Assembly: GCA_035536455.1 (NCBI GenBank)
Contig: DATLOC010000028.1
Span: 62,001-126,000, forward strand
Direction of reading: 5' to 3'
Length of the DNA stretch: 64,000 nucleotides
From: DASUNQ01 sp035536455
GTDB taxonomy: Bacteria > Acidobacteriota > Thermoanaerobaculia > Multivoradales > UBA5704
Shown: one piece after another, positions 38,934 to 48,018 of the stretch
How the letters are laid out: every line of letters begins with the position of its first letter
How positions within the stretch are numbered: position 1 is the first letter of the stretch
The notes under the pieces: model-generated
Database searches by the model: none
Told to the model about the DNA's origin: nothing
The model's input: only the letters and a program-made list of their open reading frames with translations
Position numbers and translations under genes: made by a program

Positions 38934-39709
38934 TAGCTCGCCAGCCGCGCTTCGACCGAGTTCTTCAGCACCCCGACCCCCGGGATCTCCACTTCCACTT
39001 CGTCGCCGTCGGTGAGCGGGCCGACGCCGGCCGGCGTGCCGGTCAGGACGACGTCGCCGGCCTCGAGCGTGACATAGCGCGAGACGTAGACCAGCAGGTC
39101 GAGGATCCCCCAGCTCATCTGCCGCGTGTGGCCGCGCTGGCGCTCGGCGCCGTTGACCCGCGTCACCACCTCCAGATCGTCGAAGTCCGGCCGCACGAGG
39201 ACCGCCGGCCCGAGCGGGCAGAAGGTGTCGAGCGACTTGGCGCGGACGAAGGTGGCGTCGCGGCGCTGGATGTCGCGGGCGGTGACGTCGTTGGCGCAGG
39301 TGACGCCGAGGACCGCGCTCGCGGCGTCCTCGCGGTCGCCGCGCCGCAGCCGCTGGCGCAAGACGACGGCGATCTCCCCCTCGTGCTCGACCTGCGCGCT
39401 CTCCGGCGGCAGGAGGATCGTCGCGTTCGGACCGACGACCGCCGACGGCGACTTCAGAAAAATGAGCGGCTCGGCCGGCGGCTCGTTCCCCATCTCGCGC
39501 GCGTGCTCGGCGTAGTTGCGCCCGATGCCGACGATCTTCCCGGGCAGCACCGGCGTCAACGGCCAGACCGCGTCAGCCGGCACCGGCCGCCCCATCTCCC
39601 ACCCGCCCGGCAGCGTCTCGAAGGGATCGGAGTAGAGCGTGCGCAGCGCGCCCCCCGGCTCCTCCTGGACGGCATAGAGGCCCTCGGGTCCGAGGCGGTA
39701 GAGCAGCAC
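38933..39709 (-). CDS. Fumarylacetoacetate hydrolase (FAH) family protein
   Basis: 258 residues from a GTG at 39709. FAH-fold hydrolase/decarboxylase of aromatic or sugar-acid breakdown; the exact reaction is open. Signature: PGKIVGIGRNYAEHAREMG, FLKSPSAVVGPN, the metal site EHEGEIAVVL, and TCANDVTARDIQ, with LTGTPAGVGPLTDGDEVEVEI near the end. The ATG of the next gene (39749) is divergent. Its stop codon touches the right direct repeat. Confidence 0.93.
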   Translation of the reverse strand: MLLYRLGPEGLYAVQEEPGGALRTLYSDPFETLPGGWEMGRPVPADAVWPLTPVLPGKIVGIGRNYAEHAREMGNEPPAEPLIFLKSPSAVVGPNATILLPPESAQVEHEGEIAVVLRQRLRRGDREDAASAVLGVTCANDVTARDIQRRDATFVRAKSLDTFCPLGPAVLVRPDFDDLEVVTRVNGAERQRGHTRQMSWGILDLLVYVSRYVTLEAGDVVLTGTPAGVGPLTDGDEVEVEIPGVGVLKNSVEARLAS

Positions 39710-39748
39710 GGGCGGGATTGTAGCGAGCGGCCGTAGAATGGCGGAACG

Positions 39749-40032
39749 ATGGCGACCGAGACGAAGTTGACGGTTCACGAGCTGGTCGTCGAGATGAAGC
39801 TGCTCGAGCGCCGGCTGACGCTCTACGAAGAGAAGTACGGCGTCCTGAGCGAGGACTTCCACCGCGCCCTGACCGCCGGCGAGCTGTCTCGCTACGACGA
39901 GTTCGACGAGACGCGGACGGACTTCAGCCGCTGGAGGGGATCTACGAGACCTGGCTGCGGCGGAAGCAGGCGTACAATCAGAAGTTGAACCACGACCTCG
40001 CCGCGGCGCTTCGCTTCCAGCCCGCCCATTAA
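39749..40032 (+). pseudogene. Small conserved helical protein, interrupted by an apparent 1-nt deletion
   Basis: The ATG at 39749 (TAGAAT at 39734-39739) opens a frame with LVVEMKLLERRLTLYEEKYG and DEFDETRTDFSRW, then derails. In another frame the message goes on as EGIYETWLRRKQAYNQKLNHDLAAALRFQPAH to a TAA at 40032. One missing G in CGCTGGAGGGG (39931-39940; TGGGAGGGG expected) joins the two. The intact protein would be 94 residues, a helical family of unknown function. Sequencing error or true lesion. Confidence 0.6.
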
Positions 40033-40122
40033 CGTTTCCAATTACGATTCACCCTTCGAGCGAAGCAATGCTCGGGGCGATTCTGGCTAATCAGGGAAGT
40101 CCTACGTCTGCCTCCGGGGGGA

Positions 40123-41082
40123 TTACTCCGATTGTGCCCCTAAAGGACGCGGCTCAGTTTTGCCTCGAAGCAATATTGGACGTGCCACGTACCCTGCGAG
40201 CACCACCACTCCAACAGCAATGTGCTCGCCCGACGAGAACTGTGAGTGCAGCAGGCTGAACTGAGTTTGCTGGGGCATCGGCGCTTCGCTAATGAGTTCG
40301 GCCCGTTCAATAAATGGAAGTGGGCGTAGCTCGGTCACAGTCGAAGTAGGGTCATCGCCTAGCCAGAAATCGCATTGGACGAACGTGCTAGCCGTGGTAT
40401 CGGCGATGGGGAATCCCATGCAAGAAAAACCACTGCGGCTCACAAACGCGTGCATCCTCTCTCTTAGATCGAGCCGACCAGATGAGAATCTCATAGTGAG
40501 CTTCGCGGGAAGCCTCGGAAACGCATCGAGATTGGGGCTCAGTAGCGTGAACCAATAGTGCCAACCATCTTCAGGATCGGTCAGGTAACTCCATCCGTGT
40601 CGCTGGCTTCCCTGGCGCTCAAGGAGCGTGAGGTGCCCCCTTCTCCGTCGGTTTGGGCGGGGACGATCGATGGCCACATGATCCAATAGCGCGCCTTTCA
40701 CCGCCGCCGCCGCCGCGCTACCTGATTCGGTTCCTACAACGCCGCCCAAACGGAGGTCGGCGCCGGGAAAGTACAGCAGGCGGGCGCCGAGCGTCCTGAC
40801 TATCGTCCCTAGGACGATGGGTGCAGCTTTGAGATCGTCGAATATCGCTATCGTGCGCCACTCATCGGGTGGCCTACCGCTGACGAGGCCGGCCTTGAAA
40901 GCGCGCACCAGTGAGTGGTCGGGGCCGAGCTCTAGCTCGCCCTCCCCAGGAGCCGACAGCATTTGGTAGGTATATTGGACTCGCCTACTGGCGAGGTCGT
41001 ACCCGGATGTGAGCAGCAACCTGCTCTTCACCGCGATCTGCGGCGGCTGAAGGGGGCCAACTGGCTCTTGATTCACACACAT
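40123..41082 (-). CDS. Hypothetical protein, not recognised
   Basis: 319 residues, start uncertain. Composition is clearly less GC-rich than the flanks, and codons such as ATA and AGA appear, suggesting transfer. The sequence has no signal peptide; one hydrophobic stretch near the end (VGVVVLAGYVARPILL) could be a membrane anchor. A WHYWFTLLSPNLDAFPRLPAKLTMRF segment looks ordered. No catalytic motif is apparent. Confidence 0.5.
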   Translation of the reverse strand: MCVNQEPVGPLQPPQIAVKSRLLLTSGYDLASRRVQYTYQMLSAPGEGELELGPDHSLVRAFKAGLVSGRPPDEWRTIAIFDDLKAAPIVLGTIVRTLGARLLYFPGADLRLGGVVGTESGSAAAAAVKGALLDHVAIDRPRPNRRRRGHLTLLERQGSQRHGWSYLTDPEDGWHYWFTLLSPNLDAFPRLPAKLTMRFSSGRLDLRERMHAFVSRSGFSCMGFPIADTTASTFVQCDFWLGDDPTSTVTELRPLPFIERAELISEAPMPQQTQFSLLHSQFSSGEHIAVGVVVLAGYVARPILLRGKTEPRPLGAQSE

Positions 41083-41275
41083 CGGCCAGGATTTTAGCCT
41101 GCCTGCGCATTGCGATAGGTTTTTCGGTTTTGGAGGACGTGTCGCTACCGCTAGACGCGTTTTCTCACGGAAGAGGCAGGACAGGGAGCGACGGAGCGGC
41201 TAGGCCTGGTCACCCAGTAAGCGAAGAAGAAACGGCTACGCGAGAAGATCGCCGCCGCCTCGTCCCTGACCCGGT

Positions 41276-42271
41276 TCAGAGGAGCGGCCGCTCGCGGCGG
41301 CGGGCGAGGAGGAGCCAGAGGAAGAAGGGGCCGCCCAAGAGGGCGGTGAAGACGCCCACCGGCAGCTCGGCCGGCGCCAAGAGGGTGCGGGCGCCGAGGT
41401 CGCAGAGGGCCAGGAAGGCGCCGCCGCCGAGGAGGCAGGCGGGGAGGAGCAGCAAGTGGTCGTGCCCGACCGGCCGGCGGAGGATGTGCGGCACCATGAG
41501 GCCGACGAAGCCGATCGGGCCCGCCACCGCCACCAGCGCGCCGAGCATTAGCGAGGTGGTGAGCAGGATCGCCAGCCGCACGCGCGGCACGTCGACGCCG
41601 CGGCTCGCCGCCAGCTCCTCGCCGGTCAGCAGGAGGTTCAGGTCCCAGCGCAGCGCCAGCAGCACCGCCGCCCCGCCGAGCACCCAGGGCGCCGTCCACA
41701 GCACCTCGCGGTAGCCGACGACCGCGAGCCCCCCCATCATCCAGCGCACCATGCGGAAGGTCTGCGTCGAGTCGGCCAGGTACTGGAGGAAGAGGATCAG
41801 CGCGCCGCAGGAGAGCGACACCGCGACGCCGGCGAGGAGCAGCGTCGGAGTCTCGACCCGGCCGCCCTCGGCGGCGAGCGCGACGACCAGCGCCGTGGCG
41901 GCGAGCGCGCCGGCGAAGCTCGCCAGCTCGACGAGCGGCAGCCAGGAGAGGCCGAGCGTCTCCTCGAAGCGCAGGGCGGCGACCGCACCGAGCGCCGCGC
42001 CGCTGGCGATGCCGAGCGTGTAGGGCTCGGCCAGCGGGTTGCGGAAGAGGGTCTGGAGGGCGAGGCCGGCGAGCGCCAGCCCACCGCCGGCGAGCAGGGC
42101 GAGGAGCACGCGCGGCAGGCGGAGCTGCCAAACGATGGCGGCGCCGGTGCCCTCGCCGCTCAGGAGATCGCCGAGCGCCACCGGCTGGCTGCCGAGGAGC
42201 GGCGCGCCCACGAGCGCCGCGAGCCAGAGCAGGGCGAGGAGGGCGAGGGACAGGCGCGGTAAGCGCTTCAC
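41276..42271 (-). CDS. btuC: Cobalamin ABC transporter permease (FecCD family)
   Basis: 331 residues from a GTG at 42271 that overlaps the btuD stop. Ten-helix FecCD permease: LRLPRVLLALLAGGGLALAG, FRNPLAEPYTLGIASGAALGA, and VGPIGFVGLMVPHILR with DHLLLLPACLLGG. The position downstream of a cobalamin riboswitch, btuB, btuF and btuD supports B12 over iron-siderophore uptake. It forms the inner-membrane channel. Confidence 0.9.
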   Translation of the reverse strand: MKRLPRLSLALLALLWLAALVGAPLLGSQPVALGDLLSGEGTGAAIVWQLRLPRVLLALLAGGGLALAGLALQTLFRNPLAEPYTLGIASGAALGAVAALRFEETLGLSWLPLVELASFAGALAATALVVALAAEGGRVETPTLLLAGVAVSLSCGALILFLQYLADSTQTFRMVRWMMGGLAVVGYREVLWTAPWVLGGAAVLLALRWDLNLLLTGEELAASRGVDVPRVRLAILLTTSLMLGALVAVAGPIGFVGLMVPHILRRPVGHDHLLLLPACLLGGGAFLALCDLGARTLLAPAELPVGVFTALLGGPFFLWLLLARRRERPLL

Positions 42272-43053
42272 TGCCCGAGCTCCAGCAGCGTCACCGGCCG
42301 CGGGCCGCCGCGCACCACCTCGAACGGCGCGGCGAAGAGCGCGGCCAGCACCTCCGGGCGGAGCACCTCCGCCGGTGGGCCGGCGGCGAGGGCGCGGCCG
42401 CCGGCGAGGGCGACGAGACGGTCGGCGAGGAGCGAGGCGAGGTTCAAGTCGTGCGTGGCGGCCACCACCGTGCGGCCGGCGTCGCGGGTCAGGCGGAGGA
42501 GGAGGGTCGCCACCTCGCGCTGGTGGCGCGGGTCGAGGTGGGTCGTCGGCTCGTCGAGCACCAGGACCGGCGCCTCCTGCGCCAGCGCGGCGGCGATCCA
42601 CACCGCCTGCCGCTCGCCGCCCGAGAGCTCGTCCACGCGCCGGCCGCGCAGCTCCCCGATCCCGACCAGCTCCAGGGCCCGCTCGACCGCGGCGCGATCA
42701 CCGGCAGCCGGCTCCCACTGCAGCGGCGCGAGGTACGGGTAGCGGCCGAGGACGACCACCTCCTCAACGGTCAGCGGCACCCGCGCCGGCCGCACCTGCG
42801 GCACGTACGCCAGCCGGCGCGCCAGCTCGCGGCGGGAGAGGTCGGCGAGCGGCCGCCCCTCCCAGAGCACTTGGCCGGCGGTCGGGCGGAGGAGGCCGGT
42901 GAGGGTGCGGAGGAAGGTGGTCTTGCCGGCGCCGTTCGGTCCGACGAGGACGAAGCACTCGCCGCGCTCGACCTCCAGGTCCAGCGGGCCGAGATGGACG
43001 CCGCTGCCGAGCTCCCAGGCGAGCCCGCGGGCAGAAAGGAAGGGCGCGCTCAC
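42268..43053 (-). CDS. btuD: Cobalamin ABC transporter ATP-binding protein
   Basis: 261 residues from a GTG at 43053 (GTGA overlap with btuF). Walker A GPNGAGKT at 38-45, Q-loop AYVPQVRP, signature ELSGGERQAV, Walker B PVLVLDEPTTHLD and a switch histidine in VAATHDLN. Energises BtuC. Confidence 0.93.
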   Translation of the reverse strand: MSAPFLSARGLAWELGSGVHLGPLDLEVERGECFVLVGPNGAGKTTFLRTLTGLLRPTAGQVLWEGRPLADLSRRELARRLAYVPQVRPARVPLTVEEVVVLGRYPYLAPLQWEPAAGDRAAVERALELVGIGELRGRRVDELSGGERQAVWIAAALAQEAPVLVLDEPTTHLDPRHQREVATLLLRLTRDAGRTVVAATHDLNLASLLADRLVALAGGRALAAGPPAEVLRPEVLAALFAAPFEVVRGGPRPVTLLELGQ

Positions 43054-43886
43054 CGCGCGACCGCCTCGTGCATCTGCCGGTAGAGGAGCGGCAGGCGCGG
43101 CCCCGGGAGCATGGTGTGGCTGCCGGAGACGACCTCGACACGCGGTCCCGGCCGCCCGGCCAGTCGCGCAAGCTCCGCCCACTCCCCGCGCAGCGCCGCG
43201 GCGAGCTCCGGCGACGCCGGCTGGGCGCGCAGCTCCAGCACGACGTCGGGGTTGCGCGCGAGGATCTCCTCGGGGCCGACCTGCGGGTAGCGCGTCGGCG
43301 CATCGGGAAAGGCGTTGCGCGCGCCGAGGCGGGCGAGCAGCTCGCCGTAGAACGTCTCCGGTCCGGCCACCGTCACCTGCGCGAGCTGGCCGCGCGGGCG
43401 GCCTACCGAAAGGAGCACGACGGGAGAGCCCTCGACCGGCCGCGGCGCGAGCGCCGCCCGGAAGCGCGCCGCCAGCGCCTCGCCCGCCGCCGGCACACCG
43501 CAGCGCGCGGCGATGACGCGGAAGGAGGCCTCGACCTCGGCGAGCGTCTCGGCCTTGACCTCGAGCGTCGCGATGCCGAGCGGCTGGAGCTTGGCGGCGA
43601 GGTCGCGCTCGCTCGCGGTGAGGATTGCCAAGTCGGGCTCGAGCGCCACGATCCGCTCGAGATTCGGGTCGAAGAAACCGCCGAGCCTGGGGAGCCGCGT
43701 CGCGGCCGGGGGCCAGGTCGTGTAGCTCCCGACCCCCATGACGCGGGCGCCGAGCCCGAGCGCGAAGAGGGTCTCGACGACGCTCGGGGTGAGTGCCACG
43801 ATCCGCTCCGGCGCCCGCGCCGCCGCCGGCTCCTCGCCGCGGCAGGCGACGAGCCCGACCAGCGCGATGCAGACAACCGCTGTCAT
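43050..43886 (-). CDS. btuF: Cobalamin-binding periplasmic protein
   Basis: 278 residues from the ATG at 43886. Residues before it (RFFAALR) are the translated dispersed repeat and not protein. The signal/lipobox (MTAVVCIALVGLVACRG) then starts at residue 1. Domains of the BtuF/FhuD fold: RIVALTPSVVETLFALGLG, VGVGSYTTWPPAA-like GSYTTWP, and GPEEILARNPDVVLEL. The start codon itself lies inside the repeat, and no Shine-Dalgarno is visible. Confidence 0.9.
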   Translation of the reverse strand: MTAVVCIALVGLVACRGEEPAAARAPERIVALTPSVVETLFALGLGARVMGVGSYTTWPPAATRLPRLGGFFDPNLERIVALEPDLAILTASERDLAAKLQPLGIATLEVKAETLAEVEASFRVIAARCGVPAAGEALAARFRAALAPRPVEGSPVVLLSVGRPRGQLAQVTVAGPETFYGELLARLGARNAFPDAPTRYPQVGPEEILARNPDVVLELRAQPASPELAAALRGEWAELARLAGRPGPRVEVVSGSHTMLPGPRLPLLYRQMHEAVAR

Positions 43887-43968
43887 TCTGAGCGCAGCGA
43901 AGAATCTGGGCGGGGGCGCCGGCCGCACCTTCCCTGCCCCCAGATCCCTCGCTGCGCTCGGGATGACA
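43881..43968. repeat. Dispersed palindromic repeat (TCATTCTGAGCGCAGCGAAGAATCT type)
   Basis: 30-nt imperfect arms, 43881-43910 with 43939-43968, 26 of 30 paired, the differences being G-U compatible. This kind of palindrome is common between genes of many soil and metagenomic bacteria. It separates btuB from btuF and provides the btuF start codon. Confidence 0.85.
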
Positions 43969-43981
43969 TTTCGGGGGGTGA

Positions 43982-45820
43982 CTAGAACTCGAATGCGATC
44001 CCTCCGATGAGTGTCCGCCCGAGGGAGGGGTAGCCGAGCGCTTCGGCGTACTCGCGGTCGGCGGCGTTCTCGATGCGCGCGTAGGGCGCGAGCCAGGATC
44101 GCAACCGATAGCGCGCGCCGGCGTCAACACGCGTGTAGCTCGGGTTCGTCGTGCGCGCGAAGGTCGCGGGGTCGACGTCCGGCCGCTCGCCGACGTAGAG
44201 CCCTTCGGCGCTCAGGGTCCAGGGGCCCGGGGTGAACGTCGCGACGAGCCCGGCGCTCTCCTCCGGCCGGCGCAGCAGCGGCTCTCCCGTGACCCGATCT
44301 TCCGCGTCCAGCCACGTCGCATGCGCACGGATCGCCCCAGCCCCGCGCGCCCAGCCCGCCTCTGCCTCGACGCCGCGGCTCCGCGCCCGTCCGAGGTTGA
44401 CGTTGCGGAAGGCGACGAAGTCGAAGTCGATCAGGTCGCGCTGCCGGGTCTCGAAGCCGGTCAGCGCGGCGCGGAACGGCCCGCGCCGCAGCTCGACGCC
44501 GAGCTCGGCGCTCTCGCCGATCTCCGGCCGCAGGTCGGGGTTGCCGCTGCCGGGGAAGAAGAGCTCGCCGAGCGAGGGGGCGCGGAACGACTCGCCGTAG
44601 CCCGCCTTCAAACGCACGCCGCTCCCCAACTCCCAGAGCGCGCCGGCGCGCAGGCTGGTGGCGCCGCCGTAGACGTCGTTCTCGTCGCGGCGCGCGCCCA
44701 GGTCGAGCCGCAGCGGCCCGAGCGCCCGGCTGGCCTGCGCGAAGACCGCCCAGGTCTCCTGCCGTGCGCCGTCGAGGTTGGTGCCGAAGACCGAGCGGTT
44801 GTCCACCTCCAGCCGCTCCGCCTCAGCGCCGAGGGCGAGCCAGCCGTCGCGCCCGCCCTCCTGCCGCCAGGTCGCCACCGCCCGGCCGCGCAGCGCTTCG
44901 CCCCCGGTGTCGGAGGCTGTGAAGCCGAAGGGGTCGTCGGGGTCGCGGAAGGCGGAGTCGAACGTCGCTTGCGAGAGGTGGGCCTCCAATCCCCAACCCG
45001 GCCGCTCGATCGACAGCGGCAGCGCCAGCTCCCGCTCGCGCCATTCGATCGACCGCCGCAGGGACGGCAGGCCGCCGGAGAGCGGGATGCCGGTCTCGGC
45101 GTCGCCCTGCCGCGCCAGCACGCCGACGCTCACTCCCGGCCGCACGGTCCAGCCGGCACGCGCCAGGACGTCCTCGGCGTCGAAGTCGTCGTTGGCGAGC
45201 GGGCCGCCGCCGTGGCGCAGCGACCCCGCGACGTCGAGCCGCAGCCGCTCCGTCGCGTGGGCCGCCGCGACGCCGGCGCGCCGGTAGCCGTCCTCACCGC
45301 CTTCGAGGCGGAGCGCGACGCCCGGCTCGGCGCCGCTCACCACCTGCACGACGCCGCCCACCGCCTGGCTCCCGTAGAGCGCGGAGAACGGCCCGCGCGC
45401 CACCTCGACGCGCGCCGCGCCGTCGAGCGGCACGAACTGCCAGTTGGCGCCGCCGAAGAAGGGGTCGTTGAGCGGGATGCCGTTCCAGAGCAGCAGCGTC
45501 TGCTCGGAGTCGGCGCCGCGCAGGAAGACCGAGGTCTGCTGCCCGGGCGGGCCGGCCTGCACGAGGGCCAGGCCCGGGACGGTGGCGAGGACGTCGGGGA
45601 GGTCCACCGCTTGGCGCGCCTCGATCTCGGCGCGCTTGATGACGGTCACCGCGGCGGGGAGCTCGTCCTCCGGCGCGGGCTCGAGGGTGGCGGTGACGAC
45701 GACGGTCTCGACGAACGACTGGGTGGGGGGGGCGGGGGTGGACGGCGCGGAAGGAGGCTCTTCCGCCTGGATCGCCATCCCCCCCCCGAGGACGGCGGCC
45801 GCGAGCAGCCAGCAGCGCAT
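43982..45820 (-). CDS. btuB: TonB-dependent vitamin B12 outer-membrane receptor
   Basis: 612 residues from the ATG at 45820 with AAGGAG 7 nt upstream. Signal peptide, then a TonB box-like ETVVVTA. The plug domain carries LPDVLATVPGLALVQ, VFLRGADSEQTLLLWNGIPLNDP and ARVEVARGPFSALYGSQAVGGVVQV. A beta-barrel follows, ending in ...LIGGIAFEF with a terminal Phe, the barrel-insertion signal. Control is by the cobalamin riboswitch upstream. Confidence 0.94.
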   Translation of the reverse strand: MRCWLLAAAVLGGGMAIQAEEPPSAPSTPAPPTQSFVETVVVTATLEPAPEDELPAAVTVIKRAEIEARQAVDLPDVLATVPGLALVQAGPPGQQTSVFLRGADSEQTLLLWNGIPLNDPFFGGANWQFVPLDGAARVEVARGPFSALYGSQAVGGVVQVVSGAEPGVALRLEGGEDGYRRAGVAAAHATERLRLDVAGSLRHGGGPLANDDFDAEDVLARAGWTVRPGVSVGVLARQGDAETGIPLSGGLPSLRRSIEWRERELALPLSIERPGWGLEAHLSQATFDSAFRDPDDPFGFTASDTGGEALRGRAVATWRQEGGRDGWLALGAEAERLEVDNRSVFGTNLDGARQETWAVFAQASRALGPLRLDLGARRDENDVYGGATSLRAGALWELGSGVRLKAGYGESFRAPSLGELFFPGSGNPDLRPEIGESAELGVELRRGPFRAALTGFETRQRDLIDFDFVAFRNVNLGRARSRGVEAEAGWARGAGAIRAHATWLDAEDRVTGEPLLRRPEESAGLVATFTPGPWTLSAEGLYVGERPDVDPATFARTTNPSYTRVDAGARYRLRSWLAPYARIENAADREYAEALGYPSLGRTLIGGIAFEF

Positions 45821-45942
45821 CGCGATCTCCTTGGCTGAAACGCGACGCCCCACCGTGGAGGTGGGGCGGGAGGGGAGGCGCGCGGCGGCTTCGAGCCTGA
45901 GCGAGCCCGGACCCCGGGCCCGCACCCCGCGGGCGGCGTCGG

Positions 45943-46108
45943 GACGGCGGGCAGGTCTCCTGGCTCCCGGATCGTCCTACTCCCGGTCCTTCCCACACGG
46001 GCAACCCTGATGGATCACGCCCGTGCAGTGGTCTGTCCGGTTTCGTCCCCGGTCACAGTGGCGGGGGCCGCGCCGGTCTCACACCGGCCTTCCCTTCGCC
46101 GCGCCGTC
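45943..46108 (-). promoter_or_regulatory. Cobalamin riboswitch
   Basis: Read on the minus strand: GACGGCG (46108-46102) opens the P1 stem and CGCCGTC (45949-45943) closes it. The order between them is GGGAAGGCCGGTGTGAGA, then GCCACTG (46062-46056), then GGGAAGGACCGGGAG and the B12 box AGCCAGGAGACCTGCC (45965-45950). All hallmark blocks are there in order. It lies about 120 nt before btuB and controls the whole uptake operon, probably by blocking translation; no clean terminator is seen. Confidence 0.95.
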
Positions 46109-46156
46109 GGGTTTGTCAAAGAGGCCCCCACGGCGGGGGCCGGAGCCGTCAGCTTA

Positions 46157-46693
46157 TCAGCGCGGCGGGAACGGCGTGTCGCCGCCGGTCGGGGCGCCGA
46201 CGAAGCGCGAGGGGATCCCCTGCGTCTGGTTGGGCTCGACGAACTGCTGGATCGAGTAGCTCTGCTCGGCGGCGCGCTGCCGCAGGTAGGCCTCGAGGAT
46301 GGCGTTCTGCGCGTTGGCCGCCGCGGCCGAGGCCGCCGCCGGGCTGCCGGGGGCCGCCTGCCCGGCCACCACCTGCTCGTCCTCGGGGATGGCCATGTCG
46401 TTCGGGGCGAAGCCCAGGGAGATGGTGGTCGAGTCGATGCGGGTGCCGAAGCCGGTGTCGTCGAGGTCGGAGACGACCGAAGCGATCGAGTCCTTGGCGA
46501 GACCGATCCAGTTGCCGAACTCGGTGAGGAAGAGGACCAGGCTCGGGTCCCAGCTCGCCTCCTGCGGCTGATAGCGGGTCTCGAAGCCGGAGCCGTCGGT
46601 GAGGGTCACCTGGAAGCTCTCGGCGCCGGCCGGCGCGGCGAGGAGCGCCAGGGCGGAGAGGGCAAGGGCGGCGAGGGTCAGGCGTCGGCGCAT
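46157..46693 (-). CDS. Secreted protein of unknown function
   Basis: 178 residues with a clear signal peptide (LALSALALLAAPAGAE). The mature part has an Ala-rich stretch (AAPGSPAAASAAAANAQ) and a Gln/Asn-rich helix, then PSRFVGAPTGG. A VTLTDGSGFETRYQP segment recurs in similarly small secreted proteins. No family recognised. It is not under the riboswitch, which lies downstream of its stop. Confidence 0.72.
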   Translation of the reverse strand: MRRRLTLAALALSALALLAAPAGAESFQVTLTDGSGFETRYQPQEASWDPSLVLFLTEFGNWIGLAKDSIASVVSDLDDTGFGTRIDSTTISLGFAPNDMAIPEDEQVVAGQAAPGSPAAASAAAANAQNAILEAYLRQRAAEQSYSIQQFVEPNQTQGIPSRFVGAPTGGDTPFPPR

Positions 46694-46729
46694 GCGGCCA
46701 CCTCCTGAAAAGCGTTCAGTTGCGGCAGC

Positions 46730-47401
46730 TTAGCACGCCCGGCGGGCGTCGGTGCCTGGCAGATGCTTGGCGAGCTGCGCGCGGAAGAGCGATGCGCCGC
46801 CGTGGGCGGGGTGGCGGAGGGCGGGGGCGGGCGCGCCGATCTCCTCGAGGGCGACGGCGGCCGTGCGGCCGACGGCGAGGACCGCCGCGCCGGGGACGGC
46901 CGCGAGCAGCCGTTCCAGGACGTGGAGGTTCGCGAGCAGGAGGCGGCGCTCCGGCGCGCGGTTGGAGAGCGGGCCCCTGGCACCCGCCGGGTGCCAGGGG
47001 AAGGCGTTCCAGAGAAGGACGCCGTCCGCGGCGCCGCCGAGCGCACCCCAGACCACGGTGCCGGAGGGCTCCAGCCAGAGCGCGGGGTTGGCGCTGGTGG
47101 CGGCGAAGCGGCCATTGGCGGCCCAGGGGAGGCGGTGCGCCGGGCCGCCGGCGAGCTGCCGCTCGCTGGTGAAGGCGATGCCCGAGAACCGCCCGCCGCG
47201 GTAGCCGAGTGCCTCGCCGACGAGGACGAGCCGCGGACGGCCGACTTGTTCGAGGTAAGCGGCGAGGTTGCGCCGCCGGGCGCGCGCGGCGCCCGGCAGG
47301 TCGAGACCGGGCAGCTCGTCGCGGTAGGGGTTGACCACGCCGGGGGCCGCGCCGCGCGGCCCGCGCCGGAGTGCAAGCAGGAGAGGGGCGAAATCCGTCA
47401 T
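46730..47401 (-). CDS. Uracil-DNA glycosylase-superfamily protein
   Basis: 223 residues. UDG-fold pattern: LVLVGEALGYRGGRFSGIAFTSER, then an NAFPWHP block, LAVGRTAAVALEEIG, and a final HPAHGG histidine motif. It would remove damaged or uracil bases, but the catalytic residues are not classic UNG. The start ATG at 47401 lacks a clear ribosome site. Diverges from the secreted-protein gene at 47474. Confidence 0.72.
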   Translation of the reverse strand: MTDFAPLLLALRRGPRGAAPGVVNPYRDELPGLDLPGAARARRRNLAAYLEQVGRPRLVLVGEALGYRGGRFSGIAFTSERQLAGGPAHRLPWAANGRFAATSANPALWLEPSGTVVWGALGGAADGVLLWNAFPWHPAGARGPLSNRAPERRLLLANLHVLERLLAAVPGAAVLAVGRTAAVALEEIGAPAPALRHPAHGGASLFRAQLAKHLPGTDARRAC

Positions 47402-47473
47402 AGAGGGCGTGAGGCGCCGGCATCTTGCCCCAGGCCGGGGACCGGCGCCAGGATGGAGATCGGAGGACTGAAG

Positions 47474-48016
47474 ATGCACCTGTCGTCGCGCCCGCTCGTC
47501 CCGCTCGCTCCGTTCCTCGTTGCGGCGGCGCTCCTGCCGCTCCTCGCCGCGCCGGCCGCCGCCGCCAAGCCCGCGCCCAAGGCGGACGACAAGCCCGTGG
47601 TCATCGAGATCCGCCCCCGCCGCCCCGACCCGGCGGCCGTCGCCCGCGAGCGCGAGCGGGTGGCGCGGATCGAGCGCGCGATGCCCGGCTGGTGCGCGCG
47701 CTACCGCGCCGCGGTCCGCCCGCTGCGCGCCGCACTCGACGAGACCGATCGCAGCCTGGCGATGTCCTGGGGCCCCTGGTCGCGCAACGTCTGCTTCGCG
47801 CTGCGGCTGGAGCTCGACGCCTTCAGCCTGCGCCCGCTGCCCGCCGCGCCCGATCCGGCGGTCGCGGCCTCCCTGCGCCAGGCGCTCCTCGTCCTGACCG
47901 AGGCCGCCGGCGCCTGCACGCGCGGCCTGCCGACCACGACGCGTCTCGGCCTCACGCCCGGCTTGCGCGATCTGGCGCGGGTGGACGCCGCCTGCGCGCC
48001 CGCCGGGCGCGAGTAG
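47474..48016 (+). CDS. Small secreted protein of unknown function
   Basis: 180 residues from the ATG at 47474 with GGAGG 7 nt upstream (an ATG at 47453 is poorer). Signal peptide VAAALLPLLAAPAAAA, then a Lys-rich linker and a helical domain with three conserved-looking cysteines (GWCARY, NVCFAL, GACTRG) plus a last Cys near the end. It is 2 bp upstream of the membrane protein gene, so the pair is probably cotranscribed. Confidence 0.7.
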   Translation: MHLSSRPLVPLAPFLVAAALLPLLAAPAAAAKPAPKADDKPVVIEIRPRRPDPAAVARERERVARIERAMPGWCARYRAAVRPLRAALDETDRSLAMSWGPWSRNVCFALRLELDAFSLRPLPAAPDPAVAASLRQALLVLTEAAGACTRGLPTTTRLGLTPGLRDLARVDAACAPAGRE

Positions 48017-48018
48017 CG

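Noticed and set aside
43887..43928. N-terminal extension of btuF containing RFFAALR
   Set aside because: This is the translated palindromic repeat, a common annotation artefact.
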